From the NCBI GenBank assembly GCA_964534565.1, contig CAZHON010000001.1, forward strand, positions 631,618-695,617: a stretch of 64,000 nucleotides of DNA. Direction: 5' to 3'. Below the pieces are notes generated by a model. The model did no database searches. It was not told the DNA's origin and was given only the letters and a program-made list of their open reading frames with translations. Origin of the DNA: CAZHON01 sp964534565. GTDB lineage: Bacteria > Patescibacteriota > Gracilibacteria > Peribacterales > Peribacteraceae. Position numbers and translations under genes: made by a program. Of the stretch, positions 18,061 through 27,273 are shown one piece after another (position 1 is the first letter of the stretch; each line of letters starts with the position of its first letter).

Positions 18061-19650
18061 TTACCGTACGAACTGTGCGTTGTGTTTCTCAAGTTTATCA
18101 AGAAGCCCCGTGGCTTGAATAATCTGTTCGGGACTGAAGGTCAAAAGCGCGGGATCGCGTTCGTACGATGCGTAGAGCACCGTGTACATCTCGGGCAACA
18201 TCGACTGCATCATTTCCATCAATGTCACCATCTTTGAACGCTCCACGTACTTCTCTACGGACGTATCTTTATCACTGAGAATCATATCGATACCCGTTGC
18301 CGGGAAGAGCTCATTTCCGGAACGTGTGTAGGCAAGCACCATGCCGTCACCCCCAAGTTCCTTCGTCTGAATCGGCAGAAGGGCATCTGCCTCTTTGTCC
18401 TCTTTGAGTTCGCGAAGCATTTCCGTCCAACGCTGTTTGACCACCGTAAGGTCATGCACCTGACAGAATCCTCCAAGACACTTCATACCGTAATACATCG
18501 ACACCACGAGGTAGCACAGCAGCATGCTTGGGTAGATCTTCTTCTCGCGCAGCGCCTTCTCAATTCCTTCCGGAGAGAATTCAAAATTGAGATCCGGCTT
18601 TGTCTTCGACACCAATCGATCCCCTTCCAATTCCAAACGTACACGGTGGAGATGATCATCGATTCCCCAGAACATGTACGTTCCCCATCCTTCTTCAAGA
18701 GAGAACGCACCTGGGACATCGTTGAAGTATTTCAAGGAAAGATCGCGATAGTTCTTCTGGAACAACAAACGGTTGATAAGTGACGGCTTGGTCAGGTGAC
18801 GACGGAACAAGAGCTCCGCGACAACCGTTTCAATTTCCAAGTAGAGAAGATCGAGCGTGCGCTTATCGACTCCATTTTGACCCACCGCTCCATGGAAACA
18901 CTTGGGCCAGAGGGTGTAGTTCACCTTCGTGATCTGTTCCGATAAATCGGCGGAAGAATAGACTTCTTCTTTGCCGAAGTGCTCATCGAGGAGAGACGAC
19001 ACCTGAGCCCCTCGTTCTTTCTCCACGGAACCGTCTTGCACCTTTCTCTGCAGCGACTCTTTGCAACGAGCAAGATCCTCCCGCGTGAACGCAGGGCAGG
19101 AGTACACGATTCCCATCTTTCGCTTGTCGGGCAACAGCGGCAATTTGATTAAGTTGCCAGACCCTCCCATTCCTCCGTGAAACAGAATACCGCGAGGGAA
19201 CCCCGAAGCATTGTTCAGCGACACGCTGGCAAAGGAGAGCACAATGAGCGAGAACACGTCCGGGTGTGGATGATCCAAAAACGGAAGACCGGAGATCAGG
19301 TTTGCATTCACCCAGAACGGATGATCGATGAATGCATGATGGTCGGCCGTCGACACGAGTGCGAATGCATCGAGCTGCTTCTTCGCTTTCTGACCGACAT
19401 CCGCTCCCAAACGCTTTCCGAGCAAATCACTCACCGTATCAATCAACTCATGCTTAAAGGGATCAAGAATCTTTGCCTTATTCACATCCATGAAATCACG
19501 GGAGTATTCGTAGAGAATCTTGTTCCCGTGCTCCTTCATGATGTTTCCTAAAATAGGACGCCTCGACCAAATTGCTTCTTTCAATTTGGAAAGGGTTTCT
19601 TCGATGTTACTCGGGGTTTGAGACGAAGTGGTGGCAGGGCCTGGGTCCAT
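18061..19650 (-). CDS. Unknown protein, paralogue B of a tandem pair
   Basis: 529 residues. Ordered motifs shared with the downstream gene: STADHHAF, FASVSLNN, FPRGILFHGG, MFWGIDDHLHRV and YYGMKCLGGFCQVHDL. It has roughly 50 more residues than paralogue A, mainly before and after the last motif. No membrane segment or signal peptide seen. A strong promoter TTGCAT-16 bp-TATAAT (19709-19736) lies upstream; the two genes form an operon with a 19-bp gap if A starts at 18041. The function is unknown; conservation of the motifs after this much divergence argues both are functional. Confidence 0.72.
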   Translation of the reverse strand: MDPGPATTSSQTPSNIEETLSKLKEAIWSRRPILGNIMKEHGNKILYEYSRDFMDVNKAKILDPFKHELIDTVSDLLGKRLGADVGQKAKKQLDAFALVSTADHHAFIDHPFWVNANLISGLPFLDHPHPDVFSLIVLSFASVSLNNASGFPRGILFHGGMGGSGNLIKLPLLPDKRKMGIVYSCPAFTREDLARCKESLQRKVQDGSVEKERGAQVSSLLDEHFGKEEVYSSADLSEQITKVNYTLWPKCFHGAVGQNGVDKRTLDLLYLEIETVVAELLFRRHLTKPSLINRLLFQKNYRDLSLKYFNDVPGAFSLEEGWGTYMFWGIDDHLHRVRLELEGDRLVSKTKPDLNFEFSPEGIEKALREKKIYPSMLLCYLVVSMYYGMKCLGGFCQVHDLTVVKQRWTEMLRELKEDKEADALLPIQTKELGGDGMVLAYTRSGNELFPATGIDMILSDKDTSVEKYVERSKMVTLMEMMQSMLPEMYTVLYASYERDPALLTFSPEQIIQATGLLDKLEKHNAQFVR

Positions 19651-19965
19651 GCAAGCGAGGGAGGATAAACACCTAAACTCACACTCCGGGTTAAGAACTT
19701 ATTATATAATTATACAACAAAATTTAGTTAATGCAATTTACTCCCATTCATCATAAAAATCAAGGGTGTAGACATGCAGACGCACAAAAGGAGTTATCCT
19801 TACCTACAAGCAAAATGGAGCGAAGAATTTGAAGAATGCGTGCAAGAAAGACTCAATTTTCAATTGCAGGAACCAAGAGTGTTTCCTGACATCATTTCGC
19901 CAATGTTTTGCATTTCTCTCACTCTCTAGCCACGTTCCGGGTGCGAGGCTATGCTTCCGCGCGTT
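19651..19965. other. 315-bp intergenic region before tRNA-Pro
   Basis: The left third holds the AT-rich promoter of the paralogue operon. The rest (about 19740-19965) contains no convincing reading frame, hairpin terminator or known RNA motif. Confidence 0.5.
19709..19736 (-). promoter_or_regulatory. Promoter of the paralogue operon
   Basis: TTGCAT (19731-19736), 16 bp, TATAAT (19709-19714) on the minus strand; a second TATAAT overlaps 19701-19706. A GTTGTATAAT block and a TTAACC are shared with the DHH gene promoter. Confidence 0.5.
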
Positions 19966-20042
19966 CGGGACGTAGCTCAGTTGGCTAGAGCGCATGCCTG
20001 GGGGGCATGAGGCCGCAAGTTCAAGTCTTGTCGTCCCGACCA
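19966..20042 (+). tRNA. tRNA-Pro (GGG)
   Basis: 77-nt cloverleaf starting CGGGACG and ending CGTCCCG-ACCA. The anticodon stem CATGC/GCATG encloses the loop CTGGGGG, giving anticodon GGG with G37. CCA is encoded. Confidence 0.95.
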
Positions 20043-20204
20043 TTTATCGCGAAAGGCAACCCTCCGGGTTTCCTTCCGCGTGCCATCCTTCCGGCAAGGA
20101 GTCGCTCCACCGTCGGGGCCCACGAGACCCAACGGTTCGCGACAGTTTTTTTGTTCTCATGAGAAGTCTTGCCTTCGTGACGATATTTGAATACGTTTTA
20201 TTGC

Positions 20205-20459
20205 ATGGATTACATGGAAGTCGCCGTCCAACGGATTCAAGAACGCAATCGCAAGGTCGAGGCAGATAAAGCGTGGGAAGTATCGTGGACGCGCCGACTC
20301 TTTCTAGCACTCCTAACGTACGCAACTGCAACACTGATGCTCTGGATGATTGGAACACCACAGCCCTGGCTTGCCTCTCTGTTCCCACCCGCTGGATACT
20401 TGATCTCTACCTTCAGTCTGCCACCTCTGAAGAAGTGGTGGTTAGGAAGCAAAGGGTGA
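20205..20459 (+). CDS. Small membrane protein of a type seen in CPR genomes
   Basis: 84 residues from ATG 20205 (MDYMEVAVQRIQERN). An amphipathic basic N-terminal helix (VEADKAWEVSWTRR) precedes two hydrophobic segments (LFLALLTYATATLMLWMIG and a second ending in SLPPLKKWWLG). I recall similar uncharacterised proteins in other Patescibacteria. TACGTT is 7 nt before this ATG; the TTG at 20187 is not supported. The 3' end overlaps the convergent eno gene by 18 bp. Confidence 0.7.
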   Translation: MDYMEVAVQRIQERNRKVEADKAWEVSWTRRLFLALLTYATATLMLWMIGTPQPWLASLFPPAGYLISTFSLPPLKKWWLGSKG

Positions 20460-21713
20460 TCGATACACCGCTTTCTGTCCCAGCTCCTCTTCAATGCGAA
20501 GGAGCTCGTTGTATTTACAGACACGGTCCGTACGCGAGAGAGACCCCGTTTTGATCTGTCCGGTTCCAAGACCGACGGCAAGGTGTGCAATGAACGTATC
20601 TTCCGTTTCTCCGCTGCGATGACTGGCAATCGCACGAAGTCCGTTCTTCTGTGCCAACTGAATCGCATCAACCGTTTCGCTGACGGTTCCAATTTGGTTG
20701 AGCTTGATGAGGATCGCCGTTGCCGCCTTCTGATCAATCGCCTGCTGGAGACGCATCACGTTCGTCACAAGCAAATCATCACCCACCAACTGCACACGGT
20801 TCCCCAACTCGCTGACCATCGACTCAAACCCCTTCCAGTCGTCTTCGCTGTGACTGTCTTCGATGCTGACAATCGGGAAGTTTTTGCAGAGATTTTTGTA
20901 GAACTCGGTGAGCTCAGCGCTCGTGCGGTTCTTGCCATCGAGTGCGTAGAGGCCATCGTTGTAAAACTCCGACGCAGCGGCATCGATTGCCATTTGCACC
21001 TTGCCTTCGTACCCCGCGTTGTGAATGGCCTTCGTCAGAAAGAAGAATGCCTCGTCACTGTCTTTCACATGAGGAGCGTATCCGCCTTCGTCCCCCACCG
21101 CCGTGCTGAACCCGGCAATCTTTAAAAGCTTTGCGAGTTGATGAAAAATTTCATCACCGGCACGAAGTGCATCACTGAAACTTCCGAAATCCGTGGGAAC
21201 AATCATGCATTCCTGGAAACTGAGTCCACTATCTGCATGCTTTCCCCCATTGATGACGTTCATCATCGGAACCGGCAACATCGTCGGTGTGGGTGCCCCG
21301 TACTGGGCCGCAAGAGACGCGTAGAGAGGTTTCTTTTCGGAAACGGCTCGTGCTCGGCACACGGCCATGGAAACGCCTAGGATCGCATTTGCGCCAAGGC
21401 GAGCTTTGTTCTCCGTTCCATCGAGTGTGATCATGTCCGTATCGAGAGAGCGTTGATCGGAGATCTCTTTCCCTTTCAGGGATGACGCCAAATCGTCGTT
21501 CACATTTGCAACCGCCTTCGTCACCGACTTGCCTCCGTAAATCGACTTCTCCCCATCGCGCAGTTCCAGAGCTTCGTGGGTTCCGGTCGACGCACCCGAC
21601 GGCACTGCGGCTCGGCCGAAGGACCCATCGGAAAGCGTGCAATCCACTTCAACAGTGGGGTTGCCGCGGGAATCAAGAATCTGACGTGCGTGGAGAGATT
21701 GAATGGTTGGCAT
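20442..21713 (-). CDS. eno: Enolase
   Basis: Converts 2-phosphoglycerate to phosphoenolpyruvate. 423 residues from MPTIQSLHARQILDSRGNPTVEV. Also visible are SGASTGTHEALELRD, metal-ligand regions SIEDSHSEDDW and LVGDDLLVTN, and the signature ILIKLNQIGTVSET. A longer frame (start 21761) is ruled out by TACGCT located 6 nt before ATG 21713. PEP made here would also be the donor for CsaB. The polytopic protein gene lies just upstream on the same strand. Confidence 0.97.
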   Translation of the reverse strand: MPTIQSLHARQILDSRGNPTVEVDCTLSDGSFGRAAVPSGASTGTHEALELRDGEKSIYGGKSVTKAVANVNDDLASSLKGKEISDQRSLDTDMITLDGTENKARLGANAILGVSMAVCRARAVSEKKPLYASLAAQYGAPTPTMLPVPMMNVINGGKHADSGLSFQECMIVPTDFGSFSDALRAGDEIFHQLAKLLKIAGFSTAVGDEGGYAPHVKDSDEAFFFLTKAIHNAGYEGKVQMAIDAAASEFYNDGLYALDGKNRTSAELTEFYKNLCKNFPIVSIEDSHSEDDWKGFESMVSELGNRVQLVGDDLLVTNVMRLQQAIDQKAATAILIKLNQIGTVSETVDAIQLAQKNGLRAIASHRSGETEDTFIAHLAVGLGTGQIKTGSLSRTDRVCKYNELLRIEEELGQKAVYRSPFAS

Positions 21714-21745
21714 GCACGCAGCGTACCAGCCCGGTCGGGACTCTC

Positions 21746-22609
21746 CTACTGTTCGTTCCAACGCTTCTTCAATTGCTTCTGCATCACGGCTCCGTAGGCG
21801 GCCACAATCAATCCCACGAATGCATCCAGTCCAAGTCCCGTTGAGGACAATCGAGGAGGTGCATCGACAGTCGTTCGGGAGGACACCGTTCCTTCCGACT
21901 GGGTCGCAGAGCTGCTGCTTTGGACAGCGATCATGATCGGAGCCGAGGAGGATTGAAGCGTTCCTTCGCTCGCACCCGCAAAGGGATCTTCACGATTGAG
22001 TAGACGCTGTTGGCGACGCTGCATTTGTCGCAGCACGCCGCGCCACTTCTGTTCCGCAGGGTGCTCCGACGGTTCCAAATTCGCAATTTGAACGGAAGAA
22101 GTCGACGATGATTCGCTGGAATGTCCGATCGACGCGAGGATCGGCAAAGAAAGATTCATGCGCTCCGTCGCAGTCGCAAGGAAGAGGAACGGCAAGAAGA
22201 GAAGGCCCAAAATCTGCATGCGCACATTGCGTTGGCGAATCACTTCAGCGCAGTACCAAATCAGCAACGCCATACCGATCGTCACAGGAACGATGCCAAG
22301 TCCCCAGCGAAGAATCGACGGGAGGAACCAAAGTCCGTGCAACGGAATGGCAATCAACTGAAGTGCCAACCATCCCAGTAACATGAGCGCCGGGAAAAAA
22401 TGGAGCGCGCGCAATGCATACTCCGCACGTCGCGCACGCATGAGTGGGTAGAGCACGAGTGGATACACAATCGAAGCGAGGAATGCGATCGCCCACGGCA
22501 GAAGTCCTCCCGGCAATGGCGGAAGAAAATGCACAACCACTCCCGCAATAAGGAGCGCGAGGCCGAGAATGAACACGAGGAGTGTCTCCGTCGCGTGCTT
22601 TAGTGGCAT
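21746..22609 (-). CDS. Hypothetical polytopic membrane protein with Ser-rich tail
   Basis: 287 residues. Four or five hydrophobic segments lie in the first 150 residues (near 9-28, 34-52, 70-90, 95-118 and 130-147). A long soluble, Ser/Gln-rich region follows, and a final hydrophobic stretch (about 262-278, LDAFVGLIVAAYGAVM). No family recognised. TTGACA with a GAAAAT 17 bp later lies just before the ATG, with 10 nt between -10 and start. It runs toward eno with a 32-bp gap. Confidence 0.65.
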   Translation of the reverse strand: MPLKHATETLLVFILGLALLIAGVVVHFLPPLPGGLLPWAIAFLASIVYPLVLYPLMRARRAEYALRALHFFPALMLLGWLALQLIAIPLHGLWFLPSILRWGLGIVPVTIGMALLIWYCAEVIRQRNVRMQILGLLFLPFLFLATATERMNLSLPILASIGHSSESSSTSSVQIANLEPSEHPAEQKWRGVLRQMQRRQQRLLNREDPFAGASEGTLQSSSAPIMIAVQSSSSATQSEGTVSSRTTVDAPPRLSSTGLGLDAFVGLIVAAYGAVMQKQLKKRWNEQ

Positions 22610-22750
22610 AGGAACGGAGATTTTCCTCTACTCTTGCTAGAGTGTCAATTAATCGCTTTGAAACCATTTGTCTTCTTTGCGCTTTTTACGACTGTTGAAG
22701 TACTACAAAACATCACTGTGAAATTTTGTCTAGACCGACTGCCCCATTCG

Positions 22751-23668
22751 TCAGAGCCACTTCTTGTAGAAGCTGTACCCCAGAATGACGAACACGACGA
22801 TGACCATCGCTACCACGAGCGTCTGAAACATCCACACTTCGTTCTGATACGGAATCGGCACATTCATTCCATATAGTCCCGTAATCACGGTGAGCGGGAG
22901 CATGGTCACGGAGAAGACGGTGAGCGCACGCACGACGGCATTCGTTTTATACGTGAGCCACGACTCCTGCGTATCGTGGAGAGCTTCGCTGAGTTCCTTT
23001 GCAATATCGAGAAGCGACCACTGACGTTCAATCGCATCGAGAATGTCATCGAAGTAAATTTGGAGTTCGCTTGGAATGAACTTTGCACTCTTGTGCTGCA
23101 GCGCGGCAACGAGCGTACGTTGCGGCAACAGGATGGAGCGCATGGTGATGATGTTGCGCTTGATCATGAGCACCTCGCGGAACAGATCCGGTCCTTCTTC
23201 GCGGGCAAAGAGCGTGTCCTCGATGCGGCGCAGTCGCTTCGTAATGGCTTCTACAAGAGGAAAACCTCCATCGAACAATTTCTCCATCACTTCGTAGAGG
23301 AAGAACCCCGTTCCCCTCTTTAAAAACTCTTCGCGTTTCTCCCCGGGCTTCGCGAGTTGTTGACGGAGTGTGGAAAGGAAATCCAACGAACCGTTGTGCA
23401 CCGTGACCATGAAGTCTTCTCCAAGGAAGATGTTCACTTCTGCCTTGAGCACGCGTCCGGAGTTGCCCGTGGCATAGGGAATGTGGAACACGAAGAAGAG
23501 ATACTTGGGGTACTCCTCAATCTTCGGTCGTTCGTGTTCGGACAAACAGTCTTCGATATCCAAATCGTGGAAACGATACTTCTTTTGAATCGTCGCAAGC
23601 TCGCTCTGCGTCGGTTTAACGACGTCGAGCCAGGTAATGCCGTGAGCGGTCAGATCGTGAACAGCCAT
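22751..23668 (-). CDS. corA: CorA-family magnesium/divalent cation channel
   Basis: 305 residues: long cytoplasmic N-terminal domain, then two C-terminal membrane helices. The pore signature YGMN closes the first helix (LTVITGLYGMNVPIPY) and the protein ends with a short Lys/Trp tail, as in CorA pentamers. It is the last gene of a same-strand run (25355 to 22751) of membrane proteins spaced 3-30 bp apart. Confidence 0.92.
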   Translation of the reverse strand: MAVHDLTAHGITWLDVVKPTQSELATIQKKYRFHDLDIEDCLSEHERPKIEEYPKYLFFVFHIPYATGNSGRVLKAEVNIFLGEDFMVTVHNGSLDFLSTLRQQLAKPGEKREEFLKRGTGFFLYEVMEKLFDGGFPLVEAITKRLRRIEDTLFAREEGPDLFREVLMIKRNIITMRSILLPQRTLVAALQHKSAKFIPSELQIYFDDILDAIERQWSLLDIAKELSEALHDTQESWLTYKTNAVVRALTVFSVTMLPLTVITGLYGMNVPIPYQNEVWMFQTLVVAMVIVVFVILGYSFYKKWL

Positions 23669-23671
23669 GGG

Positions 23672-24070
23672 TTATTTGTGGCGCTTGTGGGGAAGGTACT
23701 TCTCTCGTGGATCTTCGACATGCACTGTCGGGAGCACGGTGTAGGCACGTCGGCGATAGAGCAGAACCTGCAACGAAATCGTCACGATCAGGAGCAGTGC
23801 CCACAGAAACACAAGGAACGGCATGGAGAAAAACACGATCCCCTCCGCTCGACACACACCGAGCACAATGCTCACAACTCCGTGACCGACCAACACCATG
23901 GGCCAACGCTTGCTCAGTTTTTGGGATGTTTTCTGCGCAAAACGCGTCCGCCACAGCGAGACTGTGAAGGACAACACGAACAATCCCGCTCCCACACCCA
24001 AGAGCGTCAGTACAAACGGATGATTGTACGAGAGCGGACCCGGTGAGAGGCTGAAAAATGATGCAAACAT
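23672..24070 (-). CDS. Small hypothetical membrane protein
   Basis: 132 residues with three hydrophobic segments (near 18-40, 59-78 and 82-104) and a basic C-terminus. It stops 3 bp before corA and starts 20 bp after its upstream neighbour, so it is almost certainly cotranscribed. No family recognised. Confidence 0.6.
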   Translation of the reverse strand: MFASFFSLSPGPLSYNHPFVLTLLGVGAGLFVLSFTVSLWRTRFAQKTSQKLSKRWPMVLVGHGVVSIVLGVCRAEGIVFFSMPFLVFLWALLLIVTISLQVLLYRRRAYTVLPTVHVEDPREKYLPHKRHK

Positions 24071-24089
24071 GATGTGTCAGAAAACGGGA

Positions 24090-24404
24090 TTACTTCTTCT
24101 TGTTGTTGTCCTTGTGAGGCTGAGTCCGTTCAAGAAGGGTATGGAGCATTTTGGTCATCTCTTTCTCAGCAAGCGTGCGTGACGGGCGGAAGAGCAGATA
24201 GAGCAGGAATCCCACTCCCGGCAGCCCCGCAACAATCACGAGTGACGACAGCTGAAACACGACGGAGCGTGAACGTTGCATCACATCTTTCAAAGTAAAG
24301 AAGAGGAGGTAGAGCAGAATGGTGGCTCCGACCAACAGTGAAATCTGCAGCATGCGAGCGGCAGGATCCATGGAAAGGAATGAGTCTAACGAGAGAGTAG
24401 ACAT
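24090..24404 (-). CDS. Small hypothetical membrane protein
   Basis: 104 residues: hydrophobic segments near 18-38 and 50-70, the second ending LPGVGFLLYLLFRPSRTLAEKE, then a charged Lys/Asn tail. The Pro-Gly...Arg-Pro turn resembles phospholipase-D-N-terminal-like small membrane proteins, but the match is too weak to name. Part of the same operon as corA. Confidence 0.6.
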   Translation of the reverse strand: MSTLSLDSFLSMDPAARMLQISLLVGATILLYLLFFTLKDVMQRSRSVVFQLSSLVIVAGLPGVGFLLYLLFRPSRTLAEKEMTKMLHTLLERTQPHKDNNKKK

Positions 24405-24431
24405 AGCGAGCTGTGGAATGAATACGCAGCG

Positions 24432-25355
24432 CTACAGATGTGGGTAGCGGCGTCTGTGGACCACAACGTACACCACCGCAGAGAAGAGCGCCAACACAGC
24501 GAGCAACTGACTGAAACGAAGTTCATGTGTTGCAAGCCCGATCCACGGACGAATGACGAAATACACTCCGAACAATGCGGCCATGCCTCCTTCGTAAATG
24601 ATGAGTTGTCGATCACTCATTTTTAGTTCCACCAATGCAATCGTCGCAAGTCCCAAGAACAGAATGAGCAGCAAGAAAAGATCGAGGCTTGTCGCAAACA
24701 CCAGAATACCGAAGTCTCCACGGAAGTTTTCGAACAACATGGCGGCACAAGCGGCACAGGCAATACCGACAAGTGTTTCCGCACCCGCGCGTGTCGCATG
24801 CTTGCGCACAATGAGCAGCACGAATGTCAGAATGAAAAAGAAGAATGCGTAATACAACTGCACCGGGTGCACCGGTACCGTGTAGCGAACGTTGATGGCG
24901 TCGTACGTGACGGCCCACGGAACATCGGTGGGGCTGCCGTACTGTTGGCCGGCAGCGAAGCGTCCGATCCAGTCAAAGACGAGACCGAACGATGTGGCAG
25001 GGACCAGCACATCGAGCCATTGCAGGAATGTCGTGCGAGATTCTCTTGTAGCGTACGAAAGCAGAGCCGCAATACCGATGGAACAACCGAGCAGACTGAA
25101 ATTACCGTCATTAATCATGAACACACGCAACGGATCGTGCAGATAGACACGGTATTCCGCGAGGATGGCAAAGCCCCGACCACCCACAAGGAACGCGAGC
25201 AGGTATTGCCATGCACGATCTTTGAAATGAGAAATGGAGAGATTGGCGCTCTGTGCCAACCGCATGAAGAACTCTGTACTCAACACAAACCCCAGAAGCA
25301 GAAAGATTTCATGCGTCCAAAAAATGAAGGGGCCGAACTCAAACGCTTCAAACAT
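24432..25355 (-). CDS. Divergent Lgt-like membrane protein
   Basis: 307 residues with about eight hydrophobic segments, laid out like prolipoprotein diacylglyceryl transferase. Family features are DWIGRFAAGQQYG in place of LGRVGNFIN, VHPVQLYYAF and LFENFRGDF. The HGG motif of true Lgt is replaced by SLLGC, so the His considered essential in E. coli Lgt is absent. A full canonical lgt lies at 42024-42809, so this copy probably has another or modified role. TACTCT is 6 nt before the ATG. First gene of the corA operon. Confidence 0.7.
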   Translation of the reverse strand: MFEAFEFGPFIFWTHEIFLLLGFVLSTEFFMRLAQSANLSISHFKDRAWQYLLAFLVGGRGFAILAEYRVYLHDPLRVFMINDGNFSLLGCSIGIAALLSYATRESRTTFLQWLDVLVPATSFGLVFDWIGRFAAGQQYGSPTDVPWAVTYDAINVRYTVPVHPVQLYYAFFFFILTFVLLIVRKHATRAGAETLVGIACAACAAMLFENFRGDFGILVFATSLDLFLLLILFLGLATIALVELKMSDRQLIIYEGGMAALFGVYFVIRPWIGLATHELRFSQLLAVLALFSAVVYVVVHRRRYPHL

Positions 25356-25424
25356 GAAGCCAGAGTACTAGAAGATGCGACGACTAGGAATGCACTGCGG
25401 ACGAATATGTTGTCCGAGCGCTTT

Positions 25425-27227
25425 TTAGCCAATCGAAGCCTTCAAATTCCTCTCTTTCACATCATTCAAAGTCTTTGTGAGGAACTCGTCCTGGGTCACA
25501 AGCACCTGCTCCTTCGTGGACACATTGCGAACGGTGACGCTCTTCGCTTCGATTTCTTTATCTCCCATGACAAGGAGATAGGGAATTTTCTGCATTTCTC
25601 CGGCACGGATTCTCTTTCCGAGAGATTCCTCTGCACCCAGCAATTCAACGCGAAGTCCTGCCTTCTTGAGTGTTTCTGTGTAGGCAATCGCTGCAGGTTC
25701 CTGTTCTGGCGACACCGGCACCACAGCGATCTGCGTTGGAGCAACCCAGAGTGGAAATAGTCCCGCGTGGTGTTCGATGAAGATGGAAAGGAAACGCTCG
25801 AGCGATCCCATGATGGCAGCGTGGATCATAACGATGCGCTCCTTGTCACCCTGCTCGTTGATGCAGGAAAGATCGAATCGCTCCGGCATGTTGATGTCGA
25901 GCTGCACCGTTGCGACCTGCCATTCGCGACCGATGCTGTCTTTTGCAATGAAATCTACTTTTGGTCCGTAGAACGCAGCTTCACCGGCAGCCTCAAAGAA
26001 ATCTGCCTTTCGTTCGTTTGCGAGTTTGCGAAGTGACCCCTCTGCGCGCTGCCACATCTCCGGTGTTCCGAGGTACTTCTCCATTGCTGCAGGATCGTGA
26101 AGGGAAAGACGCACCTTGAGTTTTCCGAAACCAACCTTTTCGTAGAAGGTATCGATGATTTCCCAAATGTTGAGGATTTCCTGCTCCACATGCATCTGTC
26201 GGCAGAACACGTGTGCGTCATCCTGTGTAAAGGCGCGTACACGAGAGAGTCCGTGCAATTCACCTGTTTGTTCGTCGCGGTAACACGTCGTTGTCTCGGC
26301 GTAACGCTGGGGCATATCGCGGTAGCTGCGCTGCTGGCACGCAAAGATCTGCGTGTGGTGCGGGCAGTTCATCGGCTTCATCGCAAACTCGTGACCTTCG
26401 CGAGTGGTGACATGGAACAGTTCATCGGCAAACTTCTGCCAGTGGCCGCTGGTTTCATAGAGCTCTTTCTTCGTGATGTGCGGGATCGTCACGCGCTGGT
26501 ACCCCTTGGCTTGGCGCAACTCCCACACGTATCCATCCAAAAGATTTCGAAGCAACGTTCCACGTGGAGTCCAAAGCGGCAAACCAGGACCCACGAGTTC
26601 ACTGAACGCAAAGAGGTCGAGTTCTTTTCCAAGCTTGCGGTGATCACGGCGCTTCGCTTCGTCCATCTGCTTCAAATACGCATCGAGCTCTTCTTTGGAA
26701 GCAAACGCCGCAACGTAAATGCGTGTCAGCTGTTCGCGCTTTTCATCTCCGCGCCAGTAGGCGCCTGCAAGTGTCATCAGTTTGAATGCATCGACGGGAA
26801 TCTCTTTGAGGTTCTCCACGTGACCTCCGCGACAGAGATCGACGAATGTATCGTCCCCTTTTGGTCCGATGTTTGCGTAGTGTGTCACCGTCTTCACGCC
26901 TTCGTTCTTTTCCAAGTCCTCGATCAACTCCACCTTGAACGGTTGGCCGTGCTCCTTCCAATACTTCTTCGCGTCTGCAGGAGAAAGCTCGTCACAGCGG
27001 AATGTCTGACCTTGGTGAATGATCTTCTTCATCTCTTTCTCAATCGCTCCGAAATCGGCATCGGACACTGCATCTTTGAATTCAAAATCGTAGTAGCAAC
27101 CGGTCTCGATTGGAGGACCGATCGTAAGTTTCGTCTCGGGCCACAGTTTTGTGACAGCCTGCGCAAGAACGTGCGCCAGGGAGTGACGCATTTTATCGAG
27201 GTCGGTCATTGCGGAAGTATCTGCCAT
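25425..27227 (-). CDS. thrS: Threonyl-tRNA synthetase lacking the TGS domain
   Basis: Class II synthetase. The protein opens almost directly with the editing domain (MRHSLAHVLAQAV at 14-26) and has the HxxxH and C-x-x-x-H style metal site (DLCRGGHVENL). Class II motifs follow: RGTLLRNLL, the active-site zinc-ligand region MKPMNCPHHTQIF, YRDEQTGELHGLSRVRAFTQDDAHVF, and the anticodon-binding domain from about 500. At 600 residues it misses the roughly 60-residue N-terminal TGS domain of E. coli ThrRS. TACACT is 7 nt before the ATG. Confidence 0.95.
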   Translation of the reverse strand: MADTSAMTDLDKMRHSLAHVLAQAVTKLWPETKLTIGPPIETGCYYDFEFKDAVSDADFGAIEKEMKKIIHQGQTFRCDELSPADAKKYWKEHGQPFKVELIEDLEKNEGVKTVTHYANIGPKGDDTFVDLCRGGHVENLKEIPVDAFKLMTLAGAYWRGDEKREQLTRIYVAAFASKEELDAYLKQMDEAKRRDHRKLGKELDLFAFSELVGPGLPLWTPRGTLLRNLLDGYVWELRQAKGYQRVTIPHITKKELYETSGHWQKFADELFHVTTREGHEFAMKPMNCPHHTQIFACQQRSYRDMPQRYAETTTCYRDEQTGELHGLSRVRAFTQDDAHVFCRQMHVEQEILNIWEIIDTFYEKVGFGKLKVRLSLHDPAAMEKYLGTPEMWQRAEGSLRKLANERKADFFEAAGEAAFYGPKVDFIAKDSIGREWQVATVQLDINMPERFDLSCINEQGDKERIVMIHAAIMGSLERFLSIFIEHHAGLFPLWVAPTQIAVVPVSPEQEPAAIAYTETLKKAGLRVELLGAEESLGKRIRAGEMQKIPYLLVMGDKEIEAKSVTVRNVSTKEQVLVTQDEFLTKTLNDVKERNLKASIG

Positions 27228-27273
27228 CGACGGCAGTGTAGAGCACTCCTAGGGCCATCGCCTAGAGCTTTGA

